From Thermosulfurimonas marina (GTDB lineage: Bacteria > Desulfobacterota > Thermodesulfobacteria > Thermodesulfobacteriales > Thermodesulfobacteriaceae), in assembly GCF_012317585.1 (NCBI RefSeq), contig NZ_CP042909.1, forward strand, positions 1,488,001 to 1,552,000: a DNA stretch of 64,000 nt, in the 5' to 3' direction. Every line of letters starts with the position of its first letter. Position 1 is the first letter of the stretch. Position numbers and translations under genes: made by a program. The notes beneath the pieces are model-generated. The model searched no databases. It was given only the letters and a program-made list of their open reading frames with translations, and was not told the DNA's origin. Positions 45,658 to 54,824 of the stretch are shown here, piece after piece.

Positions 45658-46398
45658 TTACGCTCTGGGCTCCAATAACCATACCACAAGGATGCTGGCC
45701 TCGTAAAGGAAGACCAGGGGCAGGGCCAGGAAGAGCTGGTTGACCACATCCGGGGTGGGGGTAAGGATGGCGGCCACCACAAAGGCCCCTACGATGGCGT
45801 AGGGTCTGGCCCGAGATAGGGTCCGGGCCTTTACCACCCCGAGTTTTCCGGCCACGGCTAGGGCCACCGGGACTTCAAAACAGAGCCCGAAGACCACGAG
45901 CATCCTCAAAGCAAAACTTACATAGTCCCGGAACACCGGTTTAAACTCCAGGAGCTCCCCCCCGAAACGGGCCAGGAAGGGAAAGGCCCGGGGAAAGACC
46001 AGAAAATAGGCAAAGGCGGCCCCTCCCAGAAAGGCCACACAGGAGGCCAGGATCAAGGGGCGGGCGAAGCGTTTTTCGTGGGGGTAAAGCCCTGGGGCCA
46101 CGAAGGCCCAAGCCTGATAGAGGATATAAGGGCTGGCCCAGAGGGCCCCGAAGACCAGCGCGATCTTGAGATAGGTAAAAAAGGCCTCCTGATAAGCGAT
46201 GAACATGATCTTGCCTTCGGGAGGAAGAGCGGCCCGGAGGGGCTTAAGAAGAAAGCGCAAAAGAGGTTCAAGCTTCCAATAGGAAAGGGCCGAGGCCGCC
46301 ATCCAGGCCACCAGGCTCTTTAGAAGCCTCTCCCGGAGTTCAACCAGATGGGCGGTTAAGGGAAGGTTCTGGTCTTCTTCCGGGCTCTTCTGGATCAC
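45658..46398 (-). CDS. tatC: Sec-independent translocase protein TatC
   Basis: A 246-residue membrane protein with six hydrophobic segments, the twin-arginine signal receptor. The first cytoplasmic part has LTAHLVELRERLLKSL, the TatC signature, and the first periplasmic loop leads to FIAYQEAFFTYLKIALVFG. The conserved YHEK-like motif appears as YPHEKRFARP, and the last helices end LTPTPDVVNQLFLALPLVFLYE. The start overlaps the transketolase stop by four bases. It exports folded cofactor enzymes needed in anaerobic respiration. Confidence 0.95.
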   Translation of the reverse strand: MIQKSPEEDQNLPLTAHLVELRERLLKSLVAWMAASALSYWKLEPLLRFLLKPLRAALPPEGKIMFIAYQEAFFTYLKIALVFGALWASPYILYQAWAFVAPGLYPHEKRFARPLILASCVAFLGGAAFAYFLVFPRAFPFLARFGGELLEFKPVFRDYVSFALRMLVVFGLCFEVPVALAVAGKLGVVKARTLSRARPYAIVGAFVVAAILTPTPDVVNQLFLALPLVFLYEASILVVWLLEPRA

Positions 46399-48344
46399 GC
46401 GCTCCGTATCAAAGCCTCCATTTCTCGGGCTAGGCTTTCCGGGTCCAATCCGGCCCGGGCGAAAAGTTCATCGGGTTTTCCCGAAGAGGGATATTCTTCC
46501 CAACCCCGGAGGCGCAAGCGGACCGCCTTTCCCGCCAAGGCCAACTCCTGAGCACATCGGGCCCCAAGACCGGTCTCCACCAGGTGATCCTCGGCTATTA
46601 GGATGGGCCCGATCTCCGCGGCCCGCAAGAGATCTTCGCGCGGGAAGGGTCTGACCGAGGCCAGGTTGAGGACCCCTACCGAAAGACCTCTCTGGGAAAG
46701 GATCTCCCGGGCGGCCAGACATCGGGAGACCATGGTCCCGTAAGTCACAAAGGTCCCGTGTTCTCCCTGGCGAATCCAGTCGCCCTGACCGGGTTCAAAA
46801 CGGTAATCGGGGCCGAAAAAGGGGCGCCCCTCTTCGTCCAGGATCACCGGAACCTTGGAACGCCCCATGCCCACAAAGACATTTCCCGGACGGGTAGCCG
46901 CGAAACGGACGATCCGATCGGTTTGGTTGGGATCTGCCGGAAGATAGATTTCAAAATCCTTGAGACTCAAAAGAAGCCCCAGATAATCCACACATTGGTG
47001 GGTGGGACCGTCCTCCCCTACATCCGCTCCCAGATGGGTGCTCACGATCTTGAGGGCCGTGCGGTTGAGGACGTTAAGACGCAACTGGTTGTAGACTTCG
47101 TCCACGGCGAAGACCCCGAAGGTAGAAAAGAAGACTAGAAAGCCCTCCCGGGAAAGGGCCCCGGAGACCGCCGCGGTGTGATGCTCTTGGATGCCGGATT
47201 CGTGAAAGGCCGCCGGAGAATGTTTCCGGAAGGCGGTCATTTTGACCGAGCCCTCAAGATCACAGGTGAGCCCTAAGATCTTTGGAGGACGACCGGGGAG
47301 GTTGTTCCTTTCGGCCAGAGAAAGAAGGGCCTTACCGTAGGCCGAGCGGCAGTCGGTCTTAACCTCCGGCCCGTAGAGAAGGGGTTCTCCGGGATCGATT
47401 TCCACCGGCTCCGGATCGTGAGATTGATGAGGAAAGGAGACCGGGTGATTTTTCCGCCTTTCCTGCCACTGATCCAGTTCCTCGGGGTCAAACCCCAGTT
47501 CTGCCAGGGCTTGACGACAGAGGTCCGGCGGAAGAGGCATGCCGTGCCAGCGGGCGTCGTTCTCCATGAAGGAGACCCCGTGCCCCATGACCGTGCGGGC
47601 CAAGATGGCCGTGGGCCGATCCGACCGGGGGACCTCCCCCGTGAGAAAATTCCGCAGGGACCGATAGAGGGCCTCGAAATCGTGACCGTTGACCTCGAGC
47701 ACATTCCAGCCGGTGGCCTCGATCTCCGCGGCCAGATCCTGGGGCATGACCTGATAGGTGTCTCCGCCGATCTGGAGACCGTTCACATCTACGATCACAC
47801 AGAGATTGTTAAGCCCGAACTTTACGGCCCAACGTCGGGCTTCAATCACCTGACCCTTCTGTTGCTCGCCATCGCCCATGAGGCAGAAGACCCGAAAGGC
47901 TTTCCCCTTGAGCTTGGCGGCCCGGGCCATGCCGCAGGCCGCAGAAAGCCCCTGCCCTAGGTTTCCGGTGTTCCATTCCACTCCGGGAACGGCTTGCTCC
48001 ACGTGTCCGGCAAAGGCCGAGCCCGCCCGCCGGAATTCCAGAAGAAAGGGTTCCTCAGGGAAAAACCCGTATTCGGCCAGCACACTGTAGACCCCGGGGC
48101 TGATATGCCCGTGGCTTATCACTACCCGGTCGCGCTCCGGATCCCGCGGATTCTCCGGATTCACCCGGGCCAGGGCATAGACCATGAGAAGAGAAGGCAG
48201 GGTCGAAAGGGAGCCTCCCGGGTGTCCGGAGCCAGCCAGGGTGGTGGCCAGTAACACCCGCCGGGCACAACGCCGAAAGGCCTCCTCAAACCATTGCCGT
48301 TCCTCGGCCGAAAGTTCCAGGACTTCGGGATTCAGTTTGCGCAT
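46395..48344 (-). CDS. tkt: Transketolase
   Basis: A 649-residue thiamine-diphosphate enzyme of the pentose phosphate pathway with both halves on one chain. The TPP-binding region is LMGDGEQQKGQVIEARRWA followed by [30 protein letters not shown] contains the catalytic-region histidine and glycine motif. The pyrimidine domain has ESGIQEHHTAAVSGAL, and a C-terminal domain begins TFVTYGTMVSRCL. Its architecture is nearer to the shorter bacterial/archaeal-like transketolases than to E. coli TktA. It overlaps tatC by four bases. Confidence 0.92.
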   Translation of the reverse strand: MRKLNPEVLELSAEERQWFEEAFRRCARRVLLATTLAGSGHPGGSLSTLPSLLMVYALARVNPENPRDPERDRVVISHGHISPGVYSVLAEYGFFPEEPFLLEFRRAGSAFAGHVEQAVPGVEWNTGNLGQGLSAACGMARAAKLKGKAFRVFCLMGDGEQQKGQVIEARRWAVKFGLNNLCVIVDVNGLQIGGDTYQVMPQDLAAEIEATGWNVLEVNGHDFEALYRSLRNFLTGEVPRSDRPTAILARTVMGHGVSFMENDARWHGMPLPPDLCRQALAELGFDPEELDQWQERRKNHPVSFPHQSHDPEPVEIDPGEPLLYGPEVKTDCRSAYGKALLSLAERNNLPGRPPKILGLTCDLEGSVKMTAFRKHSPAAFHESGIQEHHTAAVSGALSREGFLVFFSTFGVFAVDEVYNQLRLNVLNRTALKIVSTHLGADVGEDGPTHQCVDYLGLLLSLKDFEIYLPADPNQTDRIVRFAATRPGNVFVGMGRSKVPVILDEEGRPFFGPDYRFEPGQGDWIRQGEHGTFVTYGTMVSRCLAAREILSQRGLSVGVLNLASVRPFPREDLLRAAEIGPILIAEDHLVETGLGARCAQELALAGKAVRLRLRGWEEYPSSGKPDELFARAGLDPESLAREMEALIRSA

Positions 48345-48382
48345 CAGGGGCCCTCCCGTTGGAATCGACTAGAGACCTATAA

Positions 48383-48407
48383 CCTCTTGGTGGAAGTTTG
48401 CAAGAGG
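48383..48407 (-). terminator. Possible ilvN terminator hairpin
   Basis: Seven-base arms CCTCTTG (48383-48389) and CAAGAGG (48401-48407) enclose an 11-base loop, 15 bases past the ilvN stop on the minus strand. Only a short T-containing run follows (TTATAGG), so it is a weak intrinsic terminator. It lies in the 77-base spacer before transketolase. Confidence 0.35.
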
Positions 48408-48421
48408 AGGAGCCCCTGGAT

Positions 48422-48919
48422 TTAAGGGTTTTTCTTTTCCCGGCGCATAGCGATTACGCCGGTGCGTACGATTTCTTTGATGCCGATGGGTTTGAGGAGC
48501 TCGATGACCGCCTGGAGTTTGCTCTGAGGTCCGGTAACCTCGATGGTGTAAGTACGAGGACTCACATCTACCACCTTGCACCGGAAGATATCGCACATAC
48601 GGAGCACTTCAGCCCGGGTCTCCTTTTCGGCCCGCACCTTGATAAGGGCCATCTCCCGCTCCACGAATTCCCCCTCCTCGGTGACGTCCACCACTTTGTA
48701 GACATCGACTAGCCGGCGCAGCTGCTTGATGATCTGTTCAATAATGAGGTCGTCCCCGGTGGTCACCAGGGTGAGATGGGAGAGGGTGGGATCCAGGGTC
48801 TCGGCCACGCAGAGGCTGTCGATATTGAAGCCGCGCCCACTGAAAAGGCCGGCGATACGCGCCAGAGCCCCGGGAGTATTTTCCACCAGCACCGAAAGGG
48901 TGTGTTTTCTCTCAGACAT
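48422..48919 (-). CDS. ilvN: Acetolactate synthase small (regulatory) subunit
   Basis: A 165-residue regulatory subunit. An N-terminal ACT domain begins TLSVLVENTPGALARIAGLFSGRGFNIDSL, which binds valine for feedback inhibition in related enzymes. TLVTTGDDLIIEQIIKQL follows, and the C-terminal domain (about residues 80-160) ends IGIKEIVRTGVIAMRR. It follows ilvB by nine bases in the standard order. The name ilvH is used for the same family; I keep ilvN. Confidence 0.96.
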   Translation of the reverse strand: MSERKHTLSVLVENTPGALARIAGLFSGRGFNIDSLCVAETLDPTLSHLTLVTTGDDLIIEQIIKQLRRLVDVYKVVDVTEEGEFVEREMALIKVRAEKETRAEVLRMCDIFRCKVVDVSPRTYTIEVTGPQSKLQAVIELLKPIGIKEIVRTGVIAMRREKKNP

Positions 48920-48928
48920 CGCCGCCTC

Positions 48929-50647
48929 CTAAACCAAAATCATTTCCGTGGTAGCCCTTCCGGCGGGCACCATGGGGAAGACCCCTTCCTCAGGGGCAAT
49001 ATGGATATCCACCAGGGTGAGACGGTCGCTTTCCAAGGCCTGTTTTAAAACGGGTTCCACCTCTTCCGGCCGGGTGGCCCGCAGACCCAGGGCCCCGTAA
49101 GCCTCGGCCAATTTCACGAAGTCGGGGATGACCTGGAATTTGACCGCCGAATATCTCCTTTCGTAAAAAAGTTCCTGCCACTGGCGGACCATGCCCAGAT
49201 AGCCGTTGTTGAGGATGATTACCTTAACCGGAAGGCCCTGCTCCATAGCTGTGGCCATCTCCTGGATGTTCATCTGGATGGAGCCGTCTCCAGCGATGTC
49301 TACCACCAGTTTTCCGGGATGGCCCATCTGGGCCCCGATGGCTGCCGGAAAGCCAAAACCCATGGTCCCCAGTCCCCCGGAGGTGATGAGGGTTCGGGGG
49401 CGGTCAAATTTGTAAAATTGGGCCGTCCACATCTGATTCTGACCTACCTCGGTGGAGATAATGATCTCCCCGCTCTGGGCCTTGTCCCGGGTAAGCTCAT
49501 AGAGCTTTTCGATCACGAATTGCGGTTTGATGTACTCGCCCTCCTGTTTGTAAGAGAGGGGATAACGCTTTTTCCAGATCTCGATCTGTTCCCACCACTC
49601 CTTGAACTGTTCGCGCCAGATCTTTTCCGGGCGGGCCACCTCTTTTACGATCTCAAGGAGTTTTTCTAGAGACCGTTTGCAGTCTCCCACGATGGGTACA
49701 TCCACCCGGACATTTTTCTGGATAGAGGTGGGATCGATGTCGATATGGATGATCTTGGCCATAGGGGCAAAGGCGTCCACCTTACCGGTGACCCGATCGT
49801 CAAAACGGGCTCCCACGGCCAGGATGAGGTCGCTGTTGGCCACGGCCATGTTGGCGTAGTAGGTACCGTGCATGCCGAGCATTCCTAGGGACTGGGGATG
49901 ACTTCCCGGAAAACCCCCAAGCCCCATAAGGGTCATGGTCACCGGAAGGTGGAGGCGTTCGGCTAGCTCCCGCACCTCTTCGTGGGCCCCGGAGGAGATT
50001 ACCCCCCCTCCTACCAGGACCACCGGTCGGGTACAACTTTCAAGCAGCCGGTAAGCCTTTTCCACCTGACGGGGATGAGGGTCATAGACCGGCTGGTAGC
50101 TTCGGAGCCGGATCTCCTCCGGCCAGTAGAACTCCGCTTTGCCCTGCTGGACATCCTTAGGAAGGTCCACCAGGACCGGACCGGGGCGCCCGGTGCGGGC
50201 GATGTGAAAGGCCGCCCGCAAGATACGGGGAAGGTCCTCGGTGCGCTTGACTAGAAAATTATGCTTGGTGCAGGGACGGGTGATTCCGGTGATATCCACC
50301 TCTTGAAAGGCGTCGTTTCCGATAAGCTTGGTAGGCACCTGACCGGTGAGGATGACCACCGGGATGGAGTCCATATAGGCCGTGGCGATGCCGGTTACGG
50401 TGTTGGTGGCCCCGGGGCCGGAGGTCACCAGGCACACCCCCACTTTCCCGGTGGAACGGGCGTAGCCATCGGCGGCATGCGCCGCACCCTGTTCGTGGCG
50501 GACCAGGACGTGCTTGATCTCCGGGGTGCGGTAGAGCTCATCGTAGATATCGATCACCGCCCCTCCGGGATAACCAAAGATCACCTCTACCCCTTCGCGT
50601 TTCAGGGCCTCCACGATCATCTGCGCCCCGGTCATCTCTTTGCCCAC
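48929..50647 (-). CDS. ilvB: Acetolactate synthase large (catalytic) subunit
   Basis: A 572-residue TPP enzyme for branched-chain amino acid synthesis. The N-terminal domain has [19 protein letters not shown] with the catalytic-region glutamate in [17 protein letters not shown]. The FAD-binding middle part includes [22 protein letters not shown]. The TPP-binding motif is [17 protein letters not shown] with [17 protein letters not shown]. It starts at GTG 50647, preceded by AAGGGGG; ATG 50635 is an alternative four codons in. It lies just after the DUF465 gene with three bases between. Confidence 0.97.
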   Translation of the reverse strand: MGKEMTGAQMIVEALKREGVEVIFGYPGGAVIDIYDELYRTPEIKHVLVRHEQGAAHAADGYARSTGKVGVCLVTSGPGATNTVTGIATAYMDSIPVVILTGQVPTKLIGNDAFQEVDITGITRPCTKHNFLVKRTEDLPRILRAAFHIARTGRPGPVLVDLPKDVQQGKAEFYWPEEIRLRSYQPVYDPHPRQVEKAYRLLESCTRPVVLVGGGVISSGAHEEVRELAERLHLPVTMTLMGLGGFPGSHPQSLGMLGMHGTYYANMAVANSDLILAVGARFDDRVTGKVDAFAPMAKIIHIDIDPTSIQKNVRVDVPIVGDCKRSLEKLLEIVKEVARPEKIWREQFKEWWEQIEIWKKRYPLSYKQEGEYIKPQFVIEKLYELTRDKAQSGEIIISTEVGQNQMWTAQFYKFDRPRTLITSGGLGTMGFGFPAAIGAQMGHPGKLVVDIAGDGSIQMNIQEMATAMEQGLPVKVIILNNGYLGMVRQWQELFYERRYSAVKFQVIPDFVKLAEAYGALGLRATRPEEVEPVLKQALESDRLTLVDIHIAPEEGVFPMVPAGRATTEMILV

Positions 50648-50650
50648 TGC

Positions 50651-50863
50651 TTAACCCCCTTCGCGTTTTATTAATTCGTAAATCCGGTCTTTAAGAGCCA
50701 GCTTTTCCTTCTGAATCTGCTTCTTGCGCACTTCCTCTTCCGCAGTGAGGTAGGCCTTGCGCACCAGCTCGTCGAGCTCCCGCTCCAAGGCCTGATGCCG
50801 CTCAAAAAGTTCCCGAATCTCCGGATGCCTTTCCGCATACTGTTTCACAAGTTCCTTGTCCAT
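50651..50863 (-). CDS. DUF465 (YdcH-like) small protein
   Basis: A 70-residue, all-helical charged protein of the DUF465 family: RHPEIRELFERHQALERELDEL followed by EEEVRKKQIQKEKLALKDRIYELI. These form an antiparallel coiled-coil hairpin. The function is unknown to me; the family is common in proteobacteria. AGGAGAGG lies upstream of ATG 50863, and ilvB starts three bases after its stop, so the three genes are probably one operon. Confidence 0.85.
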   Translation of the reverse strand: MDKELVKQYAERHPEIRELFERHQALERELDELVRKAYLTAEEEVRKKQIQKEKLALKDRIYELIKREGG

Positions 50864-50980
50864 AGGCCTCTCCTTTTATTGGGATTTGAGGGGGTTGTCA
50901 AGGATTGTGAAAAAAATCTCAAAGGAGGGATCTTTAAATCTCTCCACGCTAACTATGCTAGCTAACCGAAAAGGGGCTCG

Positions 50981-51175
50981 TCAAGACTCTTCTTCCCAGG
51001 AGATGGCTCCTACCGGACAACTGTCAATGGCCTCCTGACAGTCACAGGACTGGCATCCTTCCTGATTCTTGACATAGGACTTTTCATTTTCGTCCAGTTC
51101 GAAGACTTCCGGGCATATCTCCACACAGGTTCCGCAACCGATACATTCTTCTTGGTTGACCACCAAGCGAGCCAT
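50981..51175 (-). CDS. Small [4Fe-4S] ferredoxin
   Basis: A 64-residue ferredoxin. The first cluster ligands are in CIGCGTCVEICP (CxxCxxC), and the fourth is in the C-terminal SCPVGAISW. The second-site cysteines of 2[4Fe-4S] ferredoxins do not fit fully; the additional CQSCDC segment may form a disulfide or bind a partial second site. It is an electron carrier for anaerobic metabolism. ATG 51175 has AAGGAGG upstream; the longer upstream frame is outside it. An FNR/CRP-like palindrome stands at -41.5 of its proposed promoter. Confidence 0.92.
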   Translation of the reverse strand: MARLVVNQEECIGCGTCVEICPEVFELDENEKSYVKNQEGCQSCDCQEAIDSCPVGAISWEEES

Positions 51176-51214
51176 GGCTGACCTCCTTTTTTGGATTTTT
51201 TGACCTTCATTTCT

Positions 51215-51258
51215 AGAATAAATCCGGACTCCGGAGACGACCTTGATCAAAGTCAAGG
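51215..51258 (-). promoter_or_regulatory. Ferredoxin promoter with FNR/CRP-like site at -41.5
   Basis: On the minus strand TATTCT (51220-51215) is a -10 element, giving a start point near 51208. No -35 consensus is present 17 bases upstream. Instead the perfect inverted repeat CCTTGA-N6-TCAAGG lies at 51241-51258, with its TTGA...TCAA halves like FNR/CRP-family sites. Its centre (51249.5) falls at -41.5, the class II activator position. Confidence 0.5.
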
Positions 51259-51261
51259 AGA

Positions 51262-51882
51262 TTATCTTTGGTCTGGGAAGTACTTTTTAAGCAAGGGATT
51301 TTGGGGAGCCAAGATAGATAAATCTCTAAAGGCCCTTCGAGCCTCTTCTTTTTTCCCCAAGTAGTAGAGATTTAGGGCCAATTCGGCCAGGAAATTTATA
51401 TCGGTAGGATAAAGAGCCAACATCTTCCGGCACACAGCCTCCGCTTGGGCATACTTCCCCTGTTGCCTTAAGGCGAAGCTTAAGCGTAAACGGCCATAAT
51501 AATTGAAGGGGTCGATTTTGAGGACCCGATACATGAGTTTTTCCACTTGAGACCAATCTCTTTGGGCTAAATAAGGCAAACTCAATCCTAAAAGAGGCTC
51601 TACAGCCTCCGGTTGGGCCGAAAGGGCTCTTTCGTAATGTTTGATGGCTTCGCGATAGCGCCCGGCCCGATAAAAAAGCCAGCCCAGCCTCAAATTTACC
51701 GTATAATCCTGGGGATAAGCTCGAAATACGACTTGTAAGGCCCGGATGGCCTCGCTGAACCTTCCTTCTCTTTCATATCGGTAGGAGTCGTAATAGGCCT
51801 GACGGACCGTTTCATAAGAAAGACCCCAGGTCGTGCCGCTAAAAACTATCCCCAGCCAGAGGAAAAGGGTGATTTTTCGCAT
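51262..51882 (-). CDS. TPR-repeat exported protein, last gene of the PqqD/ATP-grasp operon
   Basis: A 206-residue protein with a signal peptide (RKITLFLWLGIVFSGTTWG, about residues 2-20) and roughly four TPR units: YEREGRFSEAIRALQVVFRA, RAGRYREAIKHYERAL, RQQGKYAQAEAVCRKML and YLGKKEEARRAFRDL. It is probably periplasmic; there is no lipobox cysteine. One base separates it from the beta-barrel gene. As the last gene of the six-gene operon it may scaffold the outer-membrane or peptidoglycan side of the system. Confidence 0.8.
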   Translation of the reverse strand: MRKITLFLWLGIVFSGTTWGLSYETVRQAYYDSYRYEREGRFSEAIRALQVVFRAYPQDYTVNLRLGWLFYRAGRYREAIKHYERALSAQPEAVEPLLGLSLPYLAQRDWSQVEKLMYRVLKIDPFNYYGRLRLSFALRQQGKYAQAEAVCRKMLALYPTDINFLAELALNLYYLGKKEEARRAFRDLSILAPQNPLLKKYFPDQR

Positions 51883-51883
51883 C

Positions 51884-52753
51884 TCAGAAGTTGAACCCCA
51901 CAGAGGCGGTAACCACTGTCTGATTTACGTTCTTTCCCGTAGAAATTTCTTCATAGGTGTTCCAGTGCGTCTGTAATCCGAGCAGGTACTTATTTTCCCA
52001 ACGATAGGTGAGCTCGGCTCCCGCTCCCCCCCGATATTTTTCGGTGAGATTATAGACCACGAATCCCCCGGTTTTTACGGCGAACACCTGCTGCCCCGCC
52101 CATCCCAAGATCTTAAAACTCACAGGCCCTCGGGTCCAGGTGGCCGAAAGTTCAAGGGAATAGTAATTCTTTAAAGAGAGGCCTATGCTTTTGCTTTCAT
52201 CCACATGAATGTAATAGGCCCGGGTTTCTAGGTATAGACTGTCCGCTCCCAGGCGGCGGAAGTAGCCCGCATGAGGGGAAAATTGAAAGACCTCTAGATT
52301 TACCCATTGATCATAATTGGAGTAGTCCACTTCTAGCCCTATATTCCAGCGATAAGGTACAAAATAGGTGAGGTCTCCCAGAAGAATCCAGCCCTCGTCG
52401 GTAAGTTTATCGTCGCTAGAGATATAGTGGCCTCCCAGACGTAAGGAAAGATTAGGATGAAGCCCCGCAGTATAGGTATAGACCAAGGTGTAATCTGTTT
52501 GATCCAAGTCGGAATATGGAGACTCGTAATTGAGATGTAATTGAGAAAGGGCCGCCTCTAGCCCTTGCTTTTTCCCGTCTCCTATACTGCCATAAACCGT
52601 TATTGCATAACCGTCTTCCTTAATAGCCGAGTTGCCATAATTGAGATAAGTGCCGTAAAGAGCTAAATATTTCTTCAGGCCCTCCGCCTGGACCTCTGCA
52701 GTAAAAAGACAGAAAAGCCCTACTATTATCCAGAATTTAAACCCCCTTTTCAT
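51884..52753 (-). CDS. Outer-membrane beta-barrel protein
   Basis: A 289-residue protein with a cleavable signal peptide (residues 1-23, ending AEVQA) and a mature chain of alternating aromatic/hydrophobic strands, for example TLVYTYTAGLHPNLSLRLGG and NKYLLGLQTHWNTYEE. It ends in ...SVGFNF, with the C-terminal phenylalanine recognised by the BAM complex. Strand pattern suggests roughly a dozen or more strands. No plug or TonB box is visible. It overlaps the transporter-peptidase gene by 17 bases. It may provide an outer-membrane exit or entry route for the operon's product. Confidence 0.78.
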   Translation of the reverse strand: MKRGFKFWIIVGLFCLFTAEVQAEGLKKYLALYGTYLNYGNSAIKEDGYAITVYGSIGDGKKQGLEAALSQLHLNYESPYSDLDQTDYTLVYTYTAGLHPNLSLRLGGHYISSDDKLTDEGWILLGDLTYFVPYRWNIGLEVDYSNYDQWVNLEVFQFSPHAGYFRRLGADSLYLETRAYYIHVDESKSIGLSLKNYYSLELSATWTRGPVSFKILGWAGQQVFAVKTGGFVVYNLTEKYRGGAGAELTYRWENKYLLGLQTHWNTYEEISTGKNVNQTVVTASVGFNF

Positions 52754-54824
52754 AGCCTAACCTCCTTATACAAAGATAACCTTGGGAAAGGCGCATTTCT
52801 ATCTTTTCAAACCCCCGATCCTCAGCCAATCGCACCCGAGTATAAATTGTTTTTTCATTACACCGGAGATGTCCTTCGAAGTCAAGACGAGAAAGGGCTT
52901 GGTAACGAAGAATGGGGCGCCATCTTTGGGGCCACAGGGAAAGCAGAAAAAGTTCTAAATTTTTGCGCCAGGCGGGGAAGAAGATCTCCAGAGGAAGACG
53001 GTCCTCCCAGGAAAGCCCCGGGCGCAACCCCAGAGGGATTTTGGGGGCGGCCATTAAAAAATAGTAGAGGGGGGATTTTCGAGAGCCTTCAAAATTCAGG
53101 AAATAGAAGGCCCCGGTTTTCAGGGCGAAGTAAAGCCTGGCCCGTCCATCTGTAAGGTAGAAAGTGCCGTCCGGGGCCATTTCTACCCGAATTTCCACTT
53201 CATCTAGCCGTTGGTTGTCTCCCAGAAGCTCATAGATCAGCTTTTCTCCCAAAAGAAAATTCATGGTGTGTCGGATACGCTTGTCCGGAGGGAGGCCCTC
53301 CAGGGTTTCTCCCTCCTTCGGAAGAGAAAAGTCCCGAAACTTCCCGTCCGAAAGATAAGCGCGGAAGACGAAGGGTAGGCTCTGGGCCCCTATTTCCGGT
53401 TGTAGCTGGACATGAAGATGCAGGTGGGGCTCGGGGGCGTAGCCCGAACTTCCGCAAAGCCCCAAAAGAGCCCCTTTAACTACCCAGTCTCCTTCTTTTA
53501 CGCGGAAGGTTCCGGGGCTGAAGTGGGCCAACACCACATAAAAACCTCGAGGATCATAAAGTATCAGGTGATTGCCCCAGGGCTGATCGGTGTTGGCCGA
53601 TCCCGGAGGCTCATCTGGAAGGCCATCCACCAGGGTTATCACCCGTCCCGTAATCGGGGAGAATATGGGCTTACGATAGGCATAATAATCTTCTAGGACC
53701 ATCCCCTCCCCTCGATAGGTGCGACCCCTTTCATCGGTGATAGCCAGATCCAAGGCCTGGCGCCAGGGGCCCTTGTGGGTAAACTGCCCCTCCGGACCTT
53801 GCCAAACCGTCCACCGGCCACTTACCGGAAGTTCGAGATCCCAAACTCCTGTGGGGAATCTTTTTCCCAGACTGAGGTGATAGTCCAAGGTCTTTTCCGG
53901 AGTTCCGCGGTAATAGGAGACCAGATCCCGGGATCCAGAAAGCCTCAAGGTATAAAGAAAAAGAACGGTGGTGAGGTTAAAAGGCAGGGCAAAGGCCGGC
54001 AGACCGAACTTTCTCCAGAAGACCTGTGAGGCGGCCGTAAGGGGAAAAGCTACCGCCGAGCCCAGGAGGGCCAGAAGATAGCTTCGGCGAGAGGGCAAAA
54101 GAAAGACTCCCCCGAGGGCCAGGGCCACCAGAATAAAATTAAAATGACCAGGGTCTGCAAAGGCCTGAGAGGCTGATCCGGTAAAGAAAATGGCCAACGC
54201 CGTACCGGAAAAATACCCTAAAAAGGCCAACAGGGAGAGGATGGGAGAAAAGGAAAGAAGCATGAGGAAGAGGGCCAAACCTATCAAAGGATAGGGCAAA
54301 AAGAAAATGGCTCCTAGGGCCCGAAAAAATCCCATAAGGGGGGGCGGAAAGGCTGGAGCAGGCAGAGAGATCCGAGGATAAAGACCTTCTACGAAGAGCC
54401 CGGAATACTGATAAGCCGCCAAGGCAGCCAGAAGACTTCCCAGGACAAAAGGTAAGCTGAGGATGGGCAGTCGCAAATAATAAGAAAAGAGGCTGTAGAG
54501 GGTGTAAGTGAGCACAAAGGTGAAAATACCCATTAAGACGAGAAAAACAAGACTAAGCAAACATAATTTGAAATAATATCCGATAGAAAGTCCTACCAAG
54601 AGAGGATTGTAAATATAGAAATCCAATCGCAGAAATTCTTCTTTTAGACCCAGTATTCGGGCAAAGCCGTAAGCGGCCAGCGCGCACGCCAGGGCTGAAA
54701 ACCCTAGATTGGGATAGATTAAAGTAAGGAGAAGGATTAACAGTCCGGCTCCGGGATGAGAGAGAAAGAGGACCCCGGCATAGCTGTTGAGGATCGATCG
54801 GGGAATGTGACGGAAGTCTCTCAT
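52737..54824 (-). CDS. Urea-transporter-like membrane domain fused to M23 peptidase
   Basis: A 695-residue fusion. Residues 10-300 resemble the urea transporter (UT) family, with about ten helices and the NPLLVGLSIG signature at 73-82. Residues 320-490 form an M23/LytM peptidase domain with a full zinc set: H350 and D359 (HxnD), H434 and HLHLH at 467-471. An unrecognised strand-rich C-terminal domain (500-695) follows. M23 enzymes cut peptidoglycan cross-links or other glycine-containing peptides. Coupling to a small-amide channel suggests transport with an extracytoplasmic peptidase step. It overlaps both neighbours. Confidence 0.8.
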   Translation of the reverse strand: MRDFRHIPRSILNSYAGVLFLSHPGAGLLILLLTLIYPNLGFSALACALAAYGFARILGLKEEFLRLDFYIYNPLLVGLSIGYYFKLCLLSLVFLVLMGIFTFVLTYTLYSLFSYYLRLPILSLPFVLGSLLAALAAYQYSGLFVEGLYPRISLPAPAFPPPLMGFFRALGAIFFLPYPLIGLALFLMLLSFSPILSLLAFLGYFSGTALAIFFTGSASQAFADPGHFNFILVALALGGVFLLPSRRSYLLALLGSAVAFPLTAASQVFWRKFGLPAFALPFNLTTVLFLYTLRLSGSRDLVSYYRGTPEKTLDYHLSLGKRFPTGVWDLELPVSGRWTVWQGPEGQFTHKGPWRQALDLAITDERGRTYRGEGMVLEDYYAYRKPIFSPITGRVITLVDGLPDEPPGSANTDQPWGNHLILYDPRGFYVVLAHFSPGTFRVKEGDWVVKGALLGLCGSSGYAPEPHLHLHVQLQPEIGAQSLPFVFRAYLSDGKFRDFSLPKEGETLEGLPPDKRIRHTMNFLLGEKLIYELLGDNQRLDEVEIRVEMAPDGTFYLTDGRARLYFALKTGAFYFLNFEGSRKSPLYYFLMAAPKIPLGLRPGLSWEDRLPLEIFFPAWRKNLELFLLSLWPQRWRPILRYQALSRLDFEGHLRCNEKTIYTRVRLAEDRGFEKIEMRLSQGYLCIRRLGYEKGV

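Noticed and set aside
50873-50901. Minus-strand TTGACA-N17-TAAAAG before the DUF465-ilvB genes
   Set aside because: The predicted start point would fall at about 50866, inside or after the ribosome-binding site, leaving almost no leader, so I do not trust it as the main promoter.
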